Below the pieces are notes generated by a model. The model did not search any database, was not told the DNA's origin, and saw only the letters and a program-made list of their open reading frames with translations. Shown here piece after piece: positions 1 through 6,301 of a stretch of DNA of 7,524 nt. Position numbers and translations under genes: made by a program. The DNA comes from an uncultured Planctomycetaceae bacterium (lineage in GTDB: Bacteria; Planctomycetota; Planctomycetia; Pirellulales; Pirellulaceae), in NCBI GenBank assembly GCA_937967755.1, contig CALBTA010000401.1, positions 1-7,524 on the forward strand, in the 5' to 3' direction. Position 1 is the stretch's first letter, and the number at the start of each line of letters is the position of its first letter.

Positions 1-206
1 ACGCGATCGGCGAGTGGAACACCTTCCACATCAAAATGGTGGGCGAAAAAGTCTGGATCACGCTCAACGGCGAGCTGGTCGTGGACAACGTCACCCTGGA
101 AAACTACTGGGAACGCGACAAGCCGATTTATCCCACCGGGCAGATCGAATTGCAGAACCACGGCAATACGTTGTGGTTCCGGAATATTTTTATTAAGGAG
201 TTGTAA
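1..206 (+). CDS. C-terminal end of a DUF1080 / 3-keto-disaccharide hydrolase domain protein (5' partial)
   Basis: Reading in phase from base 3 gives 67 residues ending at TAA 204-206; the start lies outside the window. The visible pattern is GEWN near the start, then LNGELVVDN, ENYW, GQIELQNHG and FRNIFIKEL at the very end. This is the characteristic closing section of DUF1080 (a concanavalin-like jelly-roll fold, now named 3-keto-disaccharide hydrolase). Family members are usually exported and act on sugars or glycans, and many paralogues occur in planctomycete genomes. The tail ends directly after the last beta strand, so nothing follows the domain. The stop codon is followed within two bases by the inverted repeat at 208-332. 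The family call is confident; substrate and full architecture cannot be judged from this fragment. Confidence 0.88.
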   Translation, partial: AIGEWNTFHIKMVGEKVWITLNGELVVDNVTLENYWERDKPIYPTGQIELQNHGNTLWFRNIFIKEL

Positions 207-207
207 C

Positions 208-332
208 GCGACGTAGTCGCAAGCTGCCAGCTTGCCGACTGATCCGGTAATTTCGCGCCCGCTGCATTGAAGCACACTTCCAATTTGAATCTGAACTGAG
301 ACTGTTTAGCTGGCAGCTTGTCGCTACGTAGC
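208..332. repeat. Long imperfect inverted repeat filling the intergenic gap
   Basis: The left arm (208-232) and right arm (308-332) are reverse complements at 21 of 25 positions, including an unbroken 13-base match over AAGCTGCCAGCT plus one flanking base. The arms enclose 75 bases with no obvious gene. The element begins two bases after the stop codon of the DUF1080 gene and ends one base before ATG 334, so it occupies the entire gap. It may be a dispersed palindromic repeat or MITE-like unit, or a large stem acting at the 3' end of the upstream mRNA. There is no target-site duplication that I can identify and no T-run after the right arm, so a simple Rho-independent terminator is unlikely. 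Confidence 0.6.
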
Positions 333-333
333 C

Positions 334-2274
334 ATGCCGCACGATGTGCTGAAGATCAGCGACCGCATCACTTGCCTGCCGGTGATTCACGGCAGCGGTG
401 ATTTCGCGTTGGCCGTCCGAGAGATGATGCTGGCCGAGCGGTTTGATTGTCTGGCCGTGCCGCTTCCTGAATCGTTTCAAGCCGATGTCGAAGCGGCAAT
501 TGGTTTCCTGCCGGCCCCATCGGTTGTGACGCAATCGGAATCGCCGATCTATCGAACCGAGTGGACGCCCGAGAGCGACAACTTCGACGAAGATGAATGC
601 GACGACGAAGACGGCGACGAGCTTGCTCACAGCTACGTGCCGATCGATCCTTGCCAACCGGTCATCGCGGCGCTGCGGTTCGCTATCGGCGAACACATTC
701 CCAGGGCGTTCATCGATTTAGAGGCCGCCCGTTGGCAACCGGTCAGCGACGTGCTTCCCGATGCCTACGCGTTGAAGCGAGTCAGCATTGAGCGATTCGC
801 GGCGGCGATGTTGCCGGGCGTCGCGCGGCCCGACGTGCAGCAAGTCGCTGACCGCTGCACGCATATGGGCCGGCGGCTGGCGGAGTTGGAAGAGCGATAC
901 GAGCGCATCTTGCTGGTCTGCAGCGTGCTGGAATGGCCATGGATTCGCGAAGCATACGTGGAACATGTCTCCCGACTTTTTTCCGAACAAGTTGCTTCGA
1001 TGAAGTCGGGAGACTTGTTCCACGACGAAGTCGAAGAAACCTCGCTCTACGGCGTCGACACTCAAACGCTGCTGTTCATGCTGGGCGAGTTGCCGTTCAT
1101 TACGGCGCTGTACGAGCGGGCGCGTAGCGAACTGGAAGACGACGCGAATCTGTCGATCGACGGGGTGAAGGAACTGCTGATCGCGGCGCGGCGAACATAC
1201 CTGGACGAGTTCAAAGGCCGTTCGCGCCGGATCACGCCGGCGCTGCTCAAGGCGACTCTGCGTTACATTCGCAACCTGACGTTGGTTGACCGGCGTTTTT
1301 CGCCTGACTTGTATTCAATCGTCACGGCATCAAAACAAGTCTTAGGCGATCAGTTCGCCCGCCACGTGGCCGAGCAGGCGCGTGAATACTCGCATCCTTC
1401 GCCAGCCGCGCCGCCGGGTGAGGAAGTGAAATTCGGCATCGGGCAGGCCCGGTTACCCGATGGTGATTTGGTGAAGATGAAAAGCCGCCTGCCTGGCCCG
1501 CCTATCGAGTGGCGGCGCTGTGAGTTGAAACGCAAACCCGAGCGCGTCGACAGCGACAAGTGGCGCACCCAGTGGAACCCGTTCCGGCAATGCAGTTGGC
1601 CGCCGGAAGACGAGCTGATCGAGAACTTCCGCACCCACGTGACCCAGCGGGCGTTGGAAGCGATGGGAGCCGATTTGGTCCGCACCGAAAAGTTCACCAC
1701 CAGCGTGATGGACGGGATTGATATCCGCGACACGCTGCGCAATTGGCACACCGGCGATATCTACGTGAAGAACATCCCGCCCAGCCACGGCACGCTTGAC
1801 TGCGTGGTAATGCTGTTCGACACACCCGCTGACCCGCGGGAATACCCGTGGCGGACTACGTGGTATGCCGAGCATCAAAACGAATCGACGCTGACGTTCT
1901 TTGCGACCAGCTTCGGTGATGAGATTGTGGGGCCGGGTATTGCGCTGGCGACCTACGGGGGGGCAATGTTTCTGTTTCCGCCGGTCAGCATTCCAGACAT
2001 CTGGACCGACGAGTCGTTGGATTTCGCCGACACGTTGGAAGACCGCCTGATCGCGGCTGCCTGTGTGCATTCGCAAAGCCGCCACGTCGCGTTGCTTTCG
2101 CCCACGGCCCCCAACGCAATGTGGCGCCGCATTGCGAAGCGCCACGGCAAACGCCTGGTGCATGTACCATTGGGGCAATTCAGCGACGCGGTCGTGCAAC
2201 AGCTTCGGCTCGTCCATGTGTTGAACGGGCATCAAGTCCGCAGCTTCGCCGCGCACTTTATCCGCAGGGCTTGA
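334..2274 (+). CDS. Large cytosolic protein of unknown function, possible TIKI/TraB/ChaN-like N-terminal domain
   Basis: I do not recognise a named family for the 646 residues. There is no signal peptide and no convincing membrane segment, so it is probably cytosolic. Residues 11-60 look like strand-helix-strand-helix with a His-Gly (H19, G20) after the first strand. Residues 81-97 are a strongly acidic insert. Residues 101-130 (YVPIDP, then a helix, then PRAFIDLEA) and 173-206 (a basic helix, then RILLVCSVLEWPWIREA) recall the arrangement of TIKI-type proteins (TraB, ChaN, DUF5682), but where such proteins often have a histidine after the last strand this one has L199-E200. The middle (250-350) is helical. 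Residues 400-640 form a mixed alpha/beta region with PWRTTWYAEH (505-514) and end in HVLNGHQVRSFAAHFI. ATG 334 is the first ATG after an in-frame TAG (307-309), but no Shine-Dalgarno sequence precedes it because the inverted repeat abuts it. That the ORF is coding is secure from its length and coherent protein; the fold idea is inference. Confidence 0.88.
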   Translation: MPHDVLKISDRITCLPVIHGSGDFALAVREMMLAERFDCLAVPLPESFQADVEAAIGFLPAPSVVTQSESPIYRTEWTPESDNFDEDECDDEDGDELAHSYVPIDPCQPVIAALRFAIGEHIPRAFIDLEAARWQPVSDVLPDAYALKRVSIERFAAAMLPGVARPDVQQVADRCTHMGRRLAELEERYERILLVCSVLEWPWIREAYVEHVSRLFSEQVASMKSGDLFHDEVEETSLYGVDTQTLLFMLGELPFITALYERARSELEDDANLSIDGVKELLIAARRTYLDEFKGRSRRITPALLKATLRYIRNLTLVDRRFSPDLYSIVTASKQVLGDQFARHVAEQAREYSHPSPAAPPGEEVKFGIGQARLPDGDLVKMKSRLPGPPIEWRRCELKRKPERVDSDKWRTQWNPFRQCSWPPEDELIENFRTHVTQRALEAMGADLVRTEKFTTSVMDGIDIRDTLRNWHTGDIYVKNIPPSHGTLDCVVMLFDTPADPREYPWRTTWYAEHQNESTLTFFATSFGDEIVGPGIALATYGGAMFLFPPVSIPDIWTDESLDFADTLEDRLIAAACVHSQSRHVALLSPTAPNAMWRRIAKRHGKRLVHVPLGQFSDAVVQQLRLVHVLNGHQVRSFAAHFIRRA

Positions 2275-2294
2275 CCGAAAATTCTCTTGGTTCT

Positions 2295-2319
2295 GCGGGG
2301 AAGATTTGCCGCGTTTTTT
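2295..2319 (+). terminator. Weak Rho-independent terminator candidate
   Basis: A short stem GCGG (2295-2298) and CCGC (2309-2312) with a 10-base loop is followed after one G by six T residues (2314-2319). It starts 20 bases after the stop codon of the 646-residue protein, which is the right place. Only four strong pairs form, so the stem is weak and the call rests mainly on the T-run and position. Confidence 0.3.
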
Positions 2320-2469
2320 CTTGCCTGCATGTGCCAACTGGTCTGACAAGCTCGATGCTTTTTCACCACATGTGATTCGCCTCCCCGTTTCCGCCTTGCC
2401 AAGGCACTACCATTTGAGCAGGCAGTTGGAAACGGCCAATGTGGCGTAAATTCCACGAAATTCCGGGGC

Positions 2470-2499
2470 TTGACTTTGCCACCATAGGGTGATTAAAGT
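2470..2499 (+). promoter_or_regulatory. Possible sigma70-type promoter upstream of the small ORF
   Basis: TTGACT (2470-2475) matches the -35 consensus at 5 of 6 positions. After an 18-base spacer comes TAAAGT (2494-2499), which matches the -10 consensus at only 4 of 6. It would place a transcript start near 2506, just ahead of the doubtful ORF at 2552. Chance occurrence is quite possible. Confidence 0.2.
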
Positions 2500-2551
2500 C
2501 CTTTGTGTGTGATTGACATCCATTGGGTTCGCAACACACTCCCACCTAACG

Positions 2552-2866
2552 ATGCCCACCTTTGGTTTACCTCTAACGGCTCTCCTTTCCCTTCTTACGT
2601 GTAGTGCACTGGTGTGTGCTTCCGCGTGTTTCCCAATGCGCGGGTTGGGCGAAGAAGAAGCCGAGCAAGAGGCGCAGCGCGAGGTGATTGAGCGACTCCA
2701 GGAAGCGGCGAATCATCGCCGATCATCAATGGCCAAGATTGGCACGGCGCGCTCGCCGGTGGCATTGGCAGCCGCCTGCGGTGGAGCCTTCAATTCACAG
2801 CGAAATTCCGCCCTCTGTGGCGAGTTTGCTCGTTGGAACAGCATTGGCGCTCCGCTAAGGCTGTAG
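2552..2866 (+). CDS. Doubtful small ORF: hydrophobic N-terminus plus acidic helix
   Basis: The predicted product is 104 residues from ATG 2552; a longer in-frame start at ATG 2513 would add 13 residues, but the ATG 2552 form puts the hydrophobic stretch at the N-terminus. Residues 4-27 are hydrophobic and could be a signal peptide or a poor lipobox-like signal (ASAC). Residues 34-55 (EEEAEQEAQREVIERLQEAA) form a plausible charged helix or coiled coil. The remainder is low in recognisable pattern and looks like translated non-coding sequence. No Shine-Dalgarno sequence is evident at either start. I recognise no family. It may be a small exported protein, a decayed gene, or a chance ORF. Confidence 0.3.
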   Translation: MPTFGLPLTALLSLLTCSALVCASACFPMRGLGEEEAEQEAQREVIERLQEAANHRRSSMAKIGTARSPVALAAACGGAFNSQRNSALCGEFARWNSIGAPLRL

Positions 2867-3031
2867 GCTTGCGCCCTTGCTGCGCGCAGGGTTCGTGCTG
2901 GTGGCAGCGAATCCGTTCTCCCGCGGCGAAGCCGAATTCTGCCGAAGCCTGCCCCAATTGCTGATGGGGATTTTGGGTCTTGCAGTCCACCTTCACTTCC
3001 TCATGGACTAAAAACGACAGGGAACAATTCG

Positions 3032-3652
3032 ATGCAGAAGCTACTTCACAAAGTTCAAGAATTTCGCCGTGACGAATTTCCTAAGAAGGCAGAACTATTC
3101 ACCAGGTTGGATCAAGGCCAGCAGCCTGAAGTGCTGCTGATTACCTGCTCGGATTCTCGCATTTCGCCCAACCTGATCACCAACACCGATCCCGGTGAAC
3201 TGTTCATCATTCGCAACGCTGGCAACATCGTTCCCAAGCACGACGAAGGGTTAGGCGAAGCGGCGACCATCGAATACGCCGTGAAGGCGCTGGGCATCAA
3301 AGATATCATCGTCTGCGGGCATTCGCAGTGCGGTGCCATGGCGGCGGTTCTGAACCCCAGCGCGTGTGACTCGCTTCCGGCCGTGGGCAAGTGGCTGGCC
3401 GGTTCGCAGGGGCTTGTCGAACGTGCGAAAAAGCGCCACCCGGACGCCTCGGACGAAGACTTGTTCGGGCTTGTCATTCAAGAGAACGTCATCGCCCAAC
3501 TGGAAACCCTGCAACAGCACCCCTGCGTCGCTGAAGCGATTGAAAAGGGTGAAATGAACCTCCACGGGTGGGTTTATTCCATCGGTACGGGAGATGTCTC
3601 CGTCCTCGACGCCGGGCAAGGAGCCTTCGACACGATGGACAAATTTGTGTGA
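3032..3652 (+). CDS. can: Beta-class carbonic anhydrase
   Basis: The 206-residue product catalyses reversible hydration of CO2 to bicarbonate in the cytosol. All family landmarks are present. TCSDSR holds zinc ligand C39 and the D41/R43 dyad, NAGN spans 62-65, and GHSQCGA supplies zinc ligands H97 and C100. A helical region follows, and the C-terminal strand section HGWVYSIGTGDVSVLD (178-193) is typical of bacterial enzymes. Length is close to the usual 200-220 residues and there is no signal peptide. ATG 3032 is preceded at 7 bases by AGGGAA (3019-3024), supporting this start. The gene sits 122 bases upstream of a SulP transporter on the same strand; this pairing is seen in many bacteria, sometimes as a fused protein, and points to a role in bicarbonate supply or exchange. 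The symbol marks the family, not proven orthology to the E. coli gene. Confidence 0.96.
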   Translation: MQKLLHKVQEFRRDEFPKKAELFTRLDQGQQPEVLLITCSDSRISPNLITNTDPGELFIIRNAGNIVPKHDEGLGEAATIEYAVKALGIKDIIVCGHSQCGAMAAVLNPSACDSLPAVGKWLAGSQGLVERAKKRHPDASDEDLFGLVIQENVIAQLETLQQHPCVAEAIEKGEMNLHGWVYSIGTGDVSVLDAGQGAFDTMDKFV

Positions 3653-3654
3653 CC

Positions 3655-3698
3655 CCCGGCACAGCAGCGCTGATTTCTTACGCCGGGAAGAGGCTTCC
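3655..3698 (+). other. Two adjacent short dyads between carbonic anhydrase and SulP genes
   Basis: CCCGGC (3655-3660) is complementary to GCCGGG (3682-3687), giving a 6-pair stem with a 21-base loop that contains the palindrome CAGCGCTG. Overlapping it, GGAAG (3686-3690) pairs with CTTCC (3694-3698) around a 3-base loop. Because both use bases 3686-3687, they cannot form fully at once. Neither is followed by a T-run, so a terminator is not supported. They could act as mRNA processing or stabilising structures, or mean nothing. Confidence 0.25.
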
Positions 3699-3774
3699 TC
3701 GCTAGCTCGGCTCGTCCTATCCGCTAAATCCAACTGATTGTACGCAATCCTTTCATAGGCACTGATACCACACC

Positions 3775-5448
3775 ATGAGCGACAAACAAAACGCCCAGCC
3801 AGGCATTCTCGAATCGGTGAAGAACGACGTGTTTCCGTCGATCGTCGTATTTCTAGTGGCCTTGCCGTTGTGCTTGGGCATCGCCATCGCTTCCGGCGCA
3901 CCACCCATCACTGGTTTAATTACTGGAATCATCGGTGGGCTGATCGTCGGGTGGTTTTCCGGCTCTCCCCTACAAGTCAGCGGGCCCGCGGCCGGGTTGA
4001 CGGTGATCGTATTGGGGTTGTTCGAGAAGTTTGAAATCGAACTCGTCATGTTGGCGATTTTGCTGGCCGGCCTGATGCAGATTGGGATGGGCCTGTTGCG
4101 GTGGGGGCAGTGGTTCCGCGCGGTTTCACCCGCGGTGATCAAGGGCATGCTGGCCGGCATTGGCCTGCTGATTATCTCCAGCCAGTTTCACATCATGGCC
4201 GATGGCACGCCGAGCAAGGGGATGGAACTGTTCGGCATCCACCTCCACGCCGGGCTGGCGAATTTGTTGACGATTCCACAAACCATCGGCAAGGTGTTCA
4301 CCCCGTGGCAGAGCGATGTGCCGCACCATTGGGCCGCGATGTTGGGGCTGTTGACGATCGGCGTGATCGTCGGCTGGAAATCGCTCGCCCCGAAGAAACT
4401 GCAACTCATTCCTGGGCCGCTGGTGGGCGTGGTCTTGGCGACGATCATTCTGGCGTTGGCTCCGACGGTTGAGTCGATGTGGCACGGAGAGACCGCCGCT
4501 GCATCGCTATCAGAAGTGAAGAAGCTGGACGTTGGGCTCGAAGGCGGGTTCCTCAGCGGATTCACATTTCCCAACCTCTCGGTCTGGATGGCCGCCCCGT
4601 GGCGAGCGCTGATTATTTCCGCTATCGGCCTGGCGTTGGTCGCCAGCGCGGAAACCTTGTTGTGCGCGACCGCCGTTGACCAAATGCATAGCGGCCGGCG
4701 CACGCTCTATAACAAAGAACTGCTTGCCCAAGGCATTGGTAACTCCCTGTGCGGCTTGTTGGGGGGCTTGCCAATGACAGGTGTGATCGTGCGGAGTTCA
4801 GCCAACGTCGATGCCGGTGCGAAATCCCGGGCGTCGGCGATCATGCACGGTTTTTGGCTGTTGCTGTTCGTGGCCTTCTTGCCCTTCCTCCTCAAGATGA
4901 TTCCCGTTGCCAGCCTGGCGGCGGTGCTGGTCTATACCGGGTACAAGCTGATCAACCCGCAATCAATCAAGCAACTTTGGAAGTACGGGAAGAGCGAAGT
5001 CGCCATCTTCTTTGCCACGATGTTGACGATCGTATCGACCGATCTTTTAGTCGGCGTGGGAACGGGCATCGCATTGGCGGCCATCAAACTTCTGTACACG
5101 TTTTCTCACTTGGATATCGAACTCACCGAAGACCGCAAGACCAAGAAGACCGAAATGCACCTCAACGGGGCCGCCACCTTCATCCGGCTGCCGAAATTCG
5201 CTTCCGCGTTGGAAGCCGTTTCGCCCGACACCGAGTTGCACGTTCACTTTGAAAAGCTGGACTACATCGACCACGCCTGCCTGGACCTCTTGATGACCTG
5301 GGAGAAGCAGCACCAGGCCACAGGCGGAAGCCTGGTCATCGACTGGGAAAGCCTAAACGCCAGGTTCCGGGCGCGGCCCGAACCGGCCAGCGTGAGAGTC
5401 GACCCAGCGCCGAAGCCCAGGGCCAAGGCGGAAAGTAGCATCGCATAG
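3775..5448 (+). CDS. SulP (SLC26-like) inorganic anion transporter with C-terminal STAS domain
   Basis: This 557-residue inner-membrane protein has normal SulP length. Hydrophobic segments run from about residue 22 to 442 and fit the 14-segment 7+7 inverted-repeat fold. Family motifs are clear: LPLCLGIAIASGAPPITGL (30-48), GSPLQVSGPAAGLT (63-76), SAETLLCATAVDQM (291-304), NKELLAQGIGN (313-323), GGLPMTGVIVRSSANVDAGA (330-349). A cytosolic STAS domain covers about 455-530, ending in a basic, proline-rich tail. The STAS loop that often carries a phosphorylatable Ser/Thr reads DYIDHACLDLL (496-506), with His at that place. Substrates in the family include sulfate, bicarbonate and dicarboxylates; bicarbonate is favoured here because a carbonic anhydrase gene lies 122 bases upstream, but this is inference. 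ATG 3775 is chosen because the following residues fit the usual short cytosolic N-terminus. No good Shine-Dalgarno sequence is seen; the nearest AGG is at 3757-3759, too far away. Confidence 0.95.
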   Translation: MSDKQNAQPGILESVKNDVFPSIVVFLVALPLCLGIAIASGAPPITGLITGIIGGLIVGWFSGSPLQVSGPAAGLTVIVLGLFEKFEIELVMLAILLAGLMQIGMGLLRWGQWFRAVSPAVIKGMLAGIGLLIISSQFHIMADGTPSKGMELFGIHLHAGLANLLTIPQTIGKVFTPWQSDVPHHWAAMLGLLTIGVIVGWKSLAPKKLQLIPGPLVGVVLATIILALAPTVESMWHGETAAASLSEVKKLDVGLEGGFLSGFTFPNLSVWMAAPWRALIISAIGLALVASAETLLCATAVDQMHSGRRTLYNKELLAQGIGNSLCGLLGGLPMTGVIVRSSANVDAGAKSRASAIMHGFWLLLFVAFLPFLLKMIPVASLAAVLVYTGYKLINPQSIKQLWKYGKSEVAIFFATMLTIVSTDLLVGVGTGIALAAIKLLYTFSHLDIELTEDRKTKKTEMHLNGAATFIRLPKFASALEAVSPDTELHVHFEKLDYIDHACLDLLMTWEKQHQATGGSLVIDWESLNARFRARPEPASVRVDPAPKPRAKAESSIA

Positions 5449-5477
5449 GGCTTTGCGCAGCTCAAATGTGCCGTAAC

Positions 5478-5542
5478 AGAAGTCGTGAGACTTCTAAAGT
5501 GTCAAACCTTGCCATGGCTTTACCGAACTTTCACGAGTTCGG
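5478..5542 (+). other. Pair of 7-bp hairpins downstream of the SulP gene
   Basis: AGAAGTC (5478-5484) pairs perfectly with GACTTCT (5489-5495) around a 4-base loop, starting 30 bases after the transporter stop codon. CCGAACT (5523-5529) pairs perfectly with AGTTCGG (5536-5542) around a 6-base loop. Each is followed by the sequence CTAAAGT, immediately at 5494-5500 and a few bases further on after the second hairpin. No T-run follows, so Rho-independent termination is not supported by the usual signature; the hairpins could protect the 3' end of the transporter mRNA. Confidence 0.35.
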
Positions 5543-5684
5543 CTACTCTAAAGTCATGTGATGTACGAAGAATCACGCCTATCCCTGACGCTGTCTGCGG
5601 ATTGGTATCTGTAACCCCCTGTCCTCGTGGTGCCACCAATATTGGCCGGACAGTGCTTGCGCCAAAATTTCTTTCGGGAAGCCC

Positions 5685-5712
5685 TTGACAAAGATGTGCA
5701 TATGCGTATACT
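5685..5712 (+). promoter_or_regulatory. Strong predicted sigma70-type promoter
   Basis: TTGACA (5685-5690) is a perfect -35 box. After a 16-base AT-leaning spacer comes TATACT (5707-5712), a 5 of 6 match to the -10 box. Initiation would be near 5719. The spacer contains the palindrome GCATATGC. It is the best promoter-like sequence in the window, yet the nearest well-supported start codon downstream is at 6316, so it would make a leader of about 600 bases or a separate small RNA. Confidence 0.55.
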
Positions 5713-5883
5713 ATATGGCGGTATGTATAGACTCCCGGCCAGGCGAGCATTGTGGCGCTAAGTTTCGGCCCTGGATTGCGGCTTCGGGGGTAGGATCTTT
5801 GGCAATTTGGCTTATTTTGGTGGCGAAAAGAAGGGTACCGCTGCGCCCTATCAAAGTGCGGATTAGCCCAGCAACTGCTCTGT

Positions 5884-5896
5884 TGTCAAATTGACA
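5884..5896. promoter_or_regulatory. Operator-like dyad TGTCAAATTGACA
   Basis: The arms TGTCAA and TTGACA are perfect reverse complements around one central base. The half site resembles the decamer repeated at 6079 and 6124. It could bind a dimeric regulator. The loop is too short for an RNA hairpin, so a DNA-level site is the more natural reading. Confidence 0.3.
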
Positions 5897-5931
5897 TCAT
5901 TTCGAGAGCAATTTGGGGCTGGCCGTGCGTT

Positions 5932-6059
5932 CCCCCTCGGCCGGGGGCCGCGCGCTGACAAATAAATGAATTTGTCAGCGCCCAGAGTTTTCCCTGGGAC
6001 CCCACCGCGCGCTGAAAAAATATCGGAAAGCGTCAGCGCGCAATAGCCAATCGTGGGGT
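5932..6059 (+). other. Block of stacked inverted repeats, candidate structured RNA leader
   Basis: Four stems follow one another. (1) CCCCC 5932-5936 with GGGGG 5943-5947. (2) GCGCTGACAAAT 5952-5963 with ATTTGTCAGCGC 5970-5981, a perfect 12-pair stem with a 6-base loop. (3) CCCAG 5981-5985 with CTGGG 5994-5998. (4) GCGCGCTGA 6007-6015 with TCAGCGCGC 6033-6041, 9 perfect pairs, itself enclosed by ACCCCAC 5999-6005 with GTGGGGT 6053-6059, 7 perfect pairs. Stems 2 and 4 share the GCGCTGA/TCAGCGC core. The arrangement could be a folded leader of the porin mRNA, a small RNA, or protein-binding sites in DNA. It does not match any riboswitch class that I can identify. The base pairing is directly visible; any function is inference. 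Confidence 0.45.
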
Positions 6060-6078
6060 ACATGCGAATACCTAATGT

Positions 6079-6133
6079 TGTCAGTTTGACGACACATTCA
6101 GCCAGGACGCTAGCAGCCCGTTGTGTCAGTTTG
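6079..6133 (+). repeat. Direct repeat of decamer TGTCAGTTTG
   Basis: The decamer occurs at 6079-6088 and 6124-6133, 45 bases apart, and a near copy TGTCAAATTG lies at 5884-5893. The first copy is also part of a small dyad, GTCA (6080-6083) with TGAC (6087-6090). The repeat could be a regulator-binding site upstream of the porin gene. Confidence 0.3.
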
Positions 6134-6163
6134 CCGGTTATGCCACTTGCAACACGTCGTGGG

Positions 6164-6178
6164 CGGTTCAACGAACCG
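6164..6178. promoter_or_regulatory. Short perfect dyad upstream of the porin gene
   Basis: CGGTTC (6164-6169) and GAACCG (6173-6178) are perfect reverse complements around AAC. It lies about 140 bases upstream of the porin start and could be a small hairpin or an operator. Position and symmetry are the only support. Confidence 0.25.
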
Positions 6179-6301
6179 ATTATTCCAATCTTCACAATTA
6201 GGCCGGTGGCAAGGTTCCGACCAATATATACGGCGGCGCGGATTGTAGCGTGAATTCGTGTCTGCACGATTTCGCGGAATAGACAGCGGACAGCAACTTT
6301 C

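Larger units (their letters stand above)
2275..3031. other. 757-base intergenic region, mostly without a clear gene
   Basis: The region lies between the 646-residue gene and the carbonic anhydrase gene. It holds a weak terminator-like hairpin (2295-2319), a weak promoter-like pair (2470-2499), one doubtful small ORF (2552-2866), a perfect 10-base palindrome CTGCGCGCAG (2880-2889), and a short stem CCCCA/TGGGG (2952-2956 with 2965-2969). I found no RNA gene and no transposon end. I could not pick out a convincing promoter immediately upstream of the carbonic anhydrase gene, whose start at least has an AGGGAA ribosome-binding sequence at 3019-3024. Confidence 0.6.

Noticed and set aside
208..332. 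Insertion-sequence ends or attachment site
   Set aside because: The enclosed 75 bases carry no transposase remnant and I see no flanking target duplication; only a non-autonomous repeat remains possible.
193..696. 167-codon open frame on the minus strand
   Set aside because: It covers the inverted repeat and the antisense of the unknown gene; its composition looks like an antisense shadow.
1453..2349. 298-codon open frame on the minus strand
   Set aside because: It lies almost wholly antisense to the coherent 646-residue gene, has no recognisable domain, and is rich in His, Arg and Gln as expected from reading a GC-rich gene backwards.
2952..2973. CCCCA/TGGGG stem followed by a few T residues as a terminator
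   Set aside because: Only five pairs form, the T-run is just four bases, and it would end transcription only 60 bases before the carbonic anhydrase start with no gene clearly served by it.
3738..3766. TTGTAC plus ACTGAT as a promoter for the SulP gene
   Set aside because: The -10 half matches only 3 of 6 positions; co-transcription with the carbonic anhydrase is the simpler reading.
3251..3904. 217-codon open frame on the minus strand
   Set aside because: It is antisense to the carbonic anhydrase and the SulP start, both of which are certain, and shows no motif.
5685..5894. 69-codon open frame starting at TTG 5685
   Set aside because: The proposed start codon lies within the -35 box of the predicted promoter and so would not be in that transcript; no motif or ribosome-binding site supports it.
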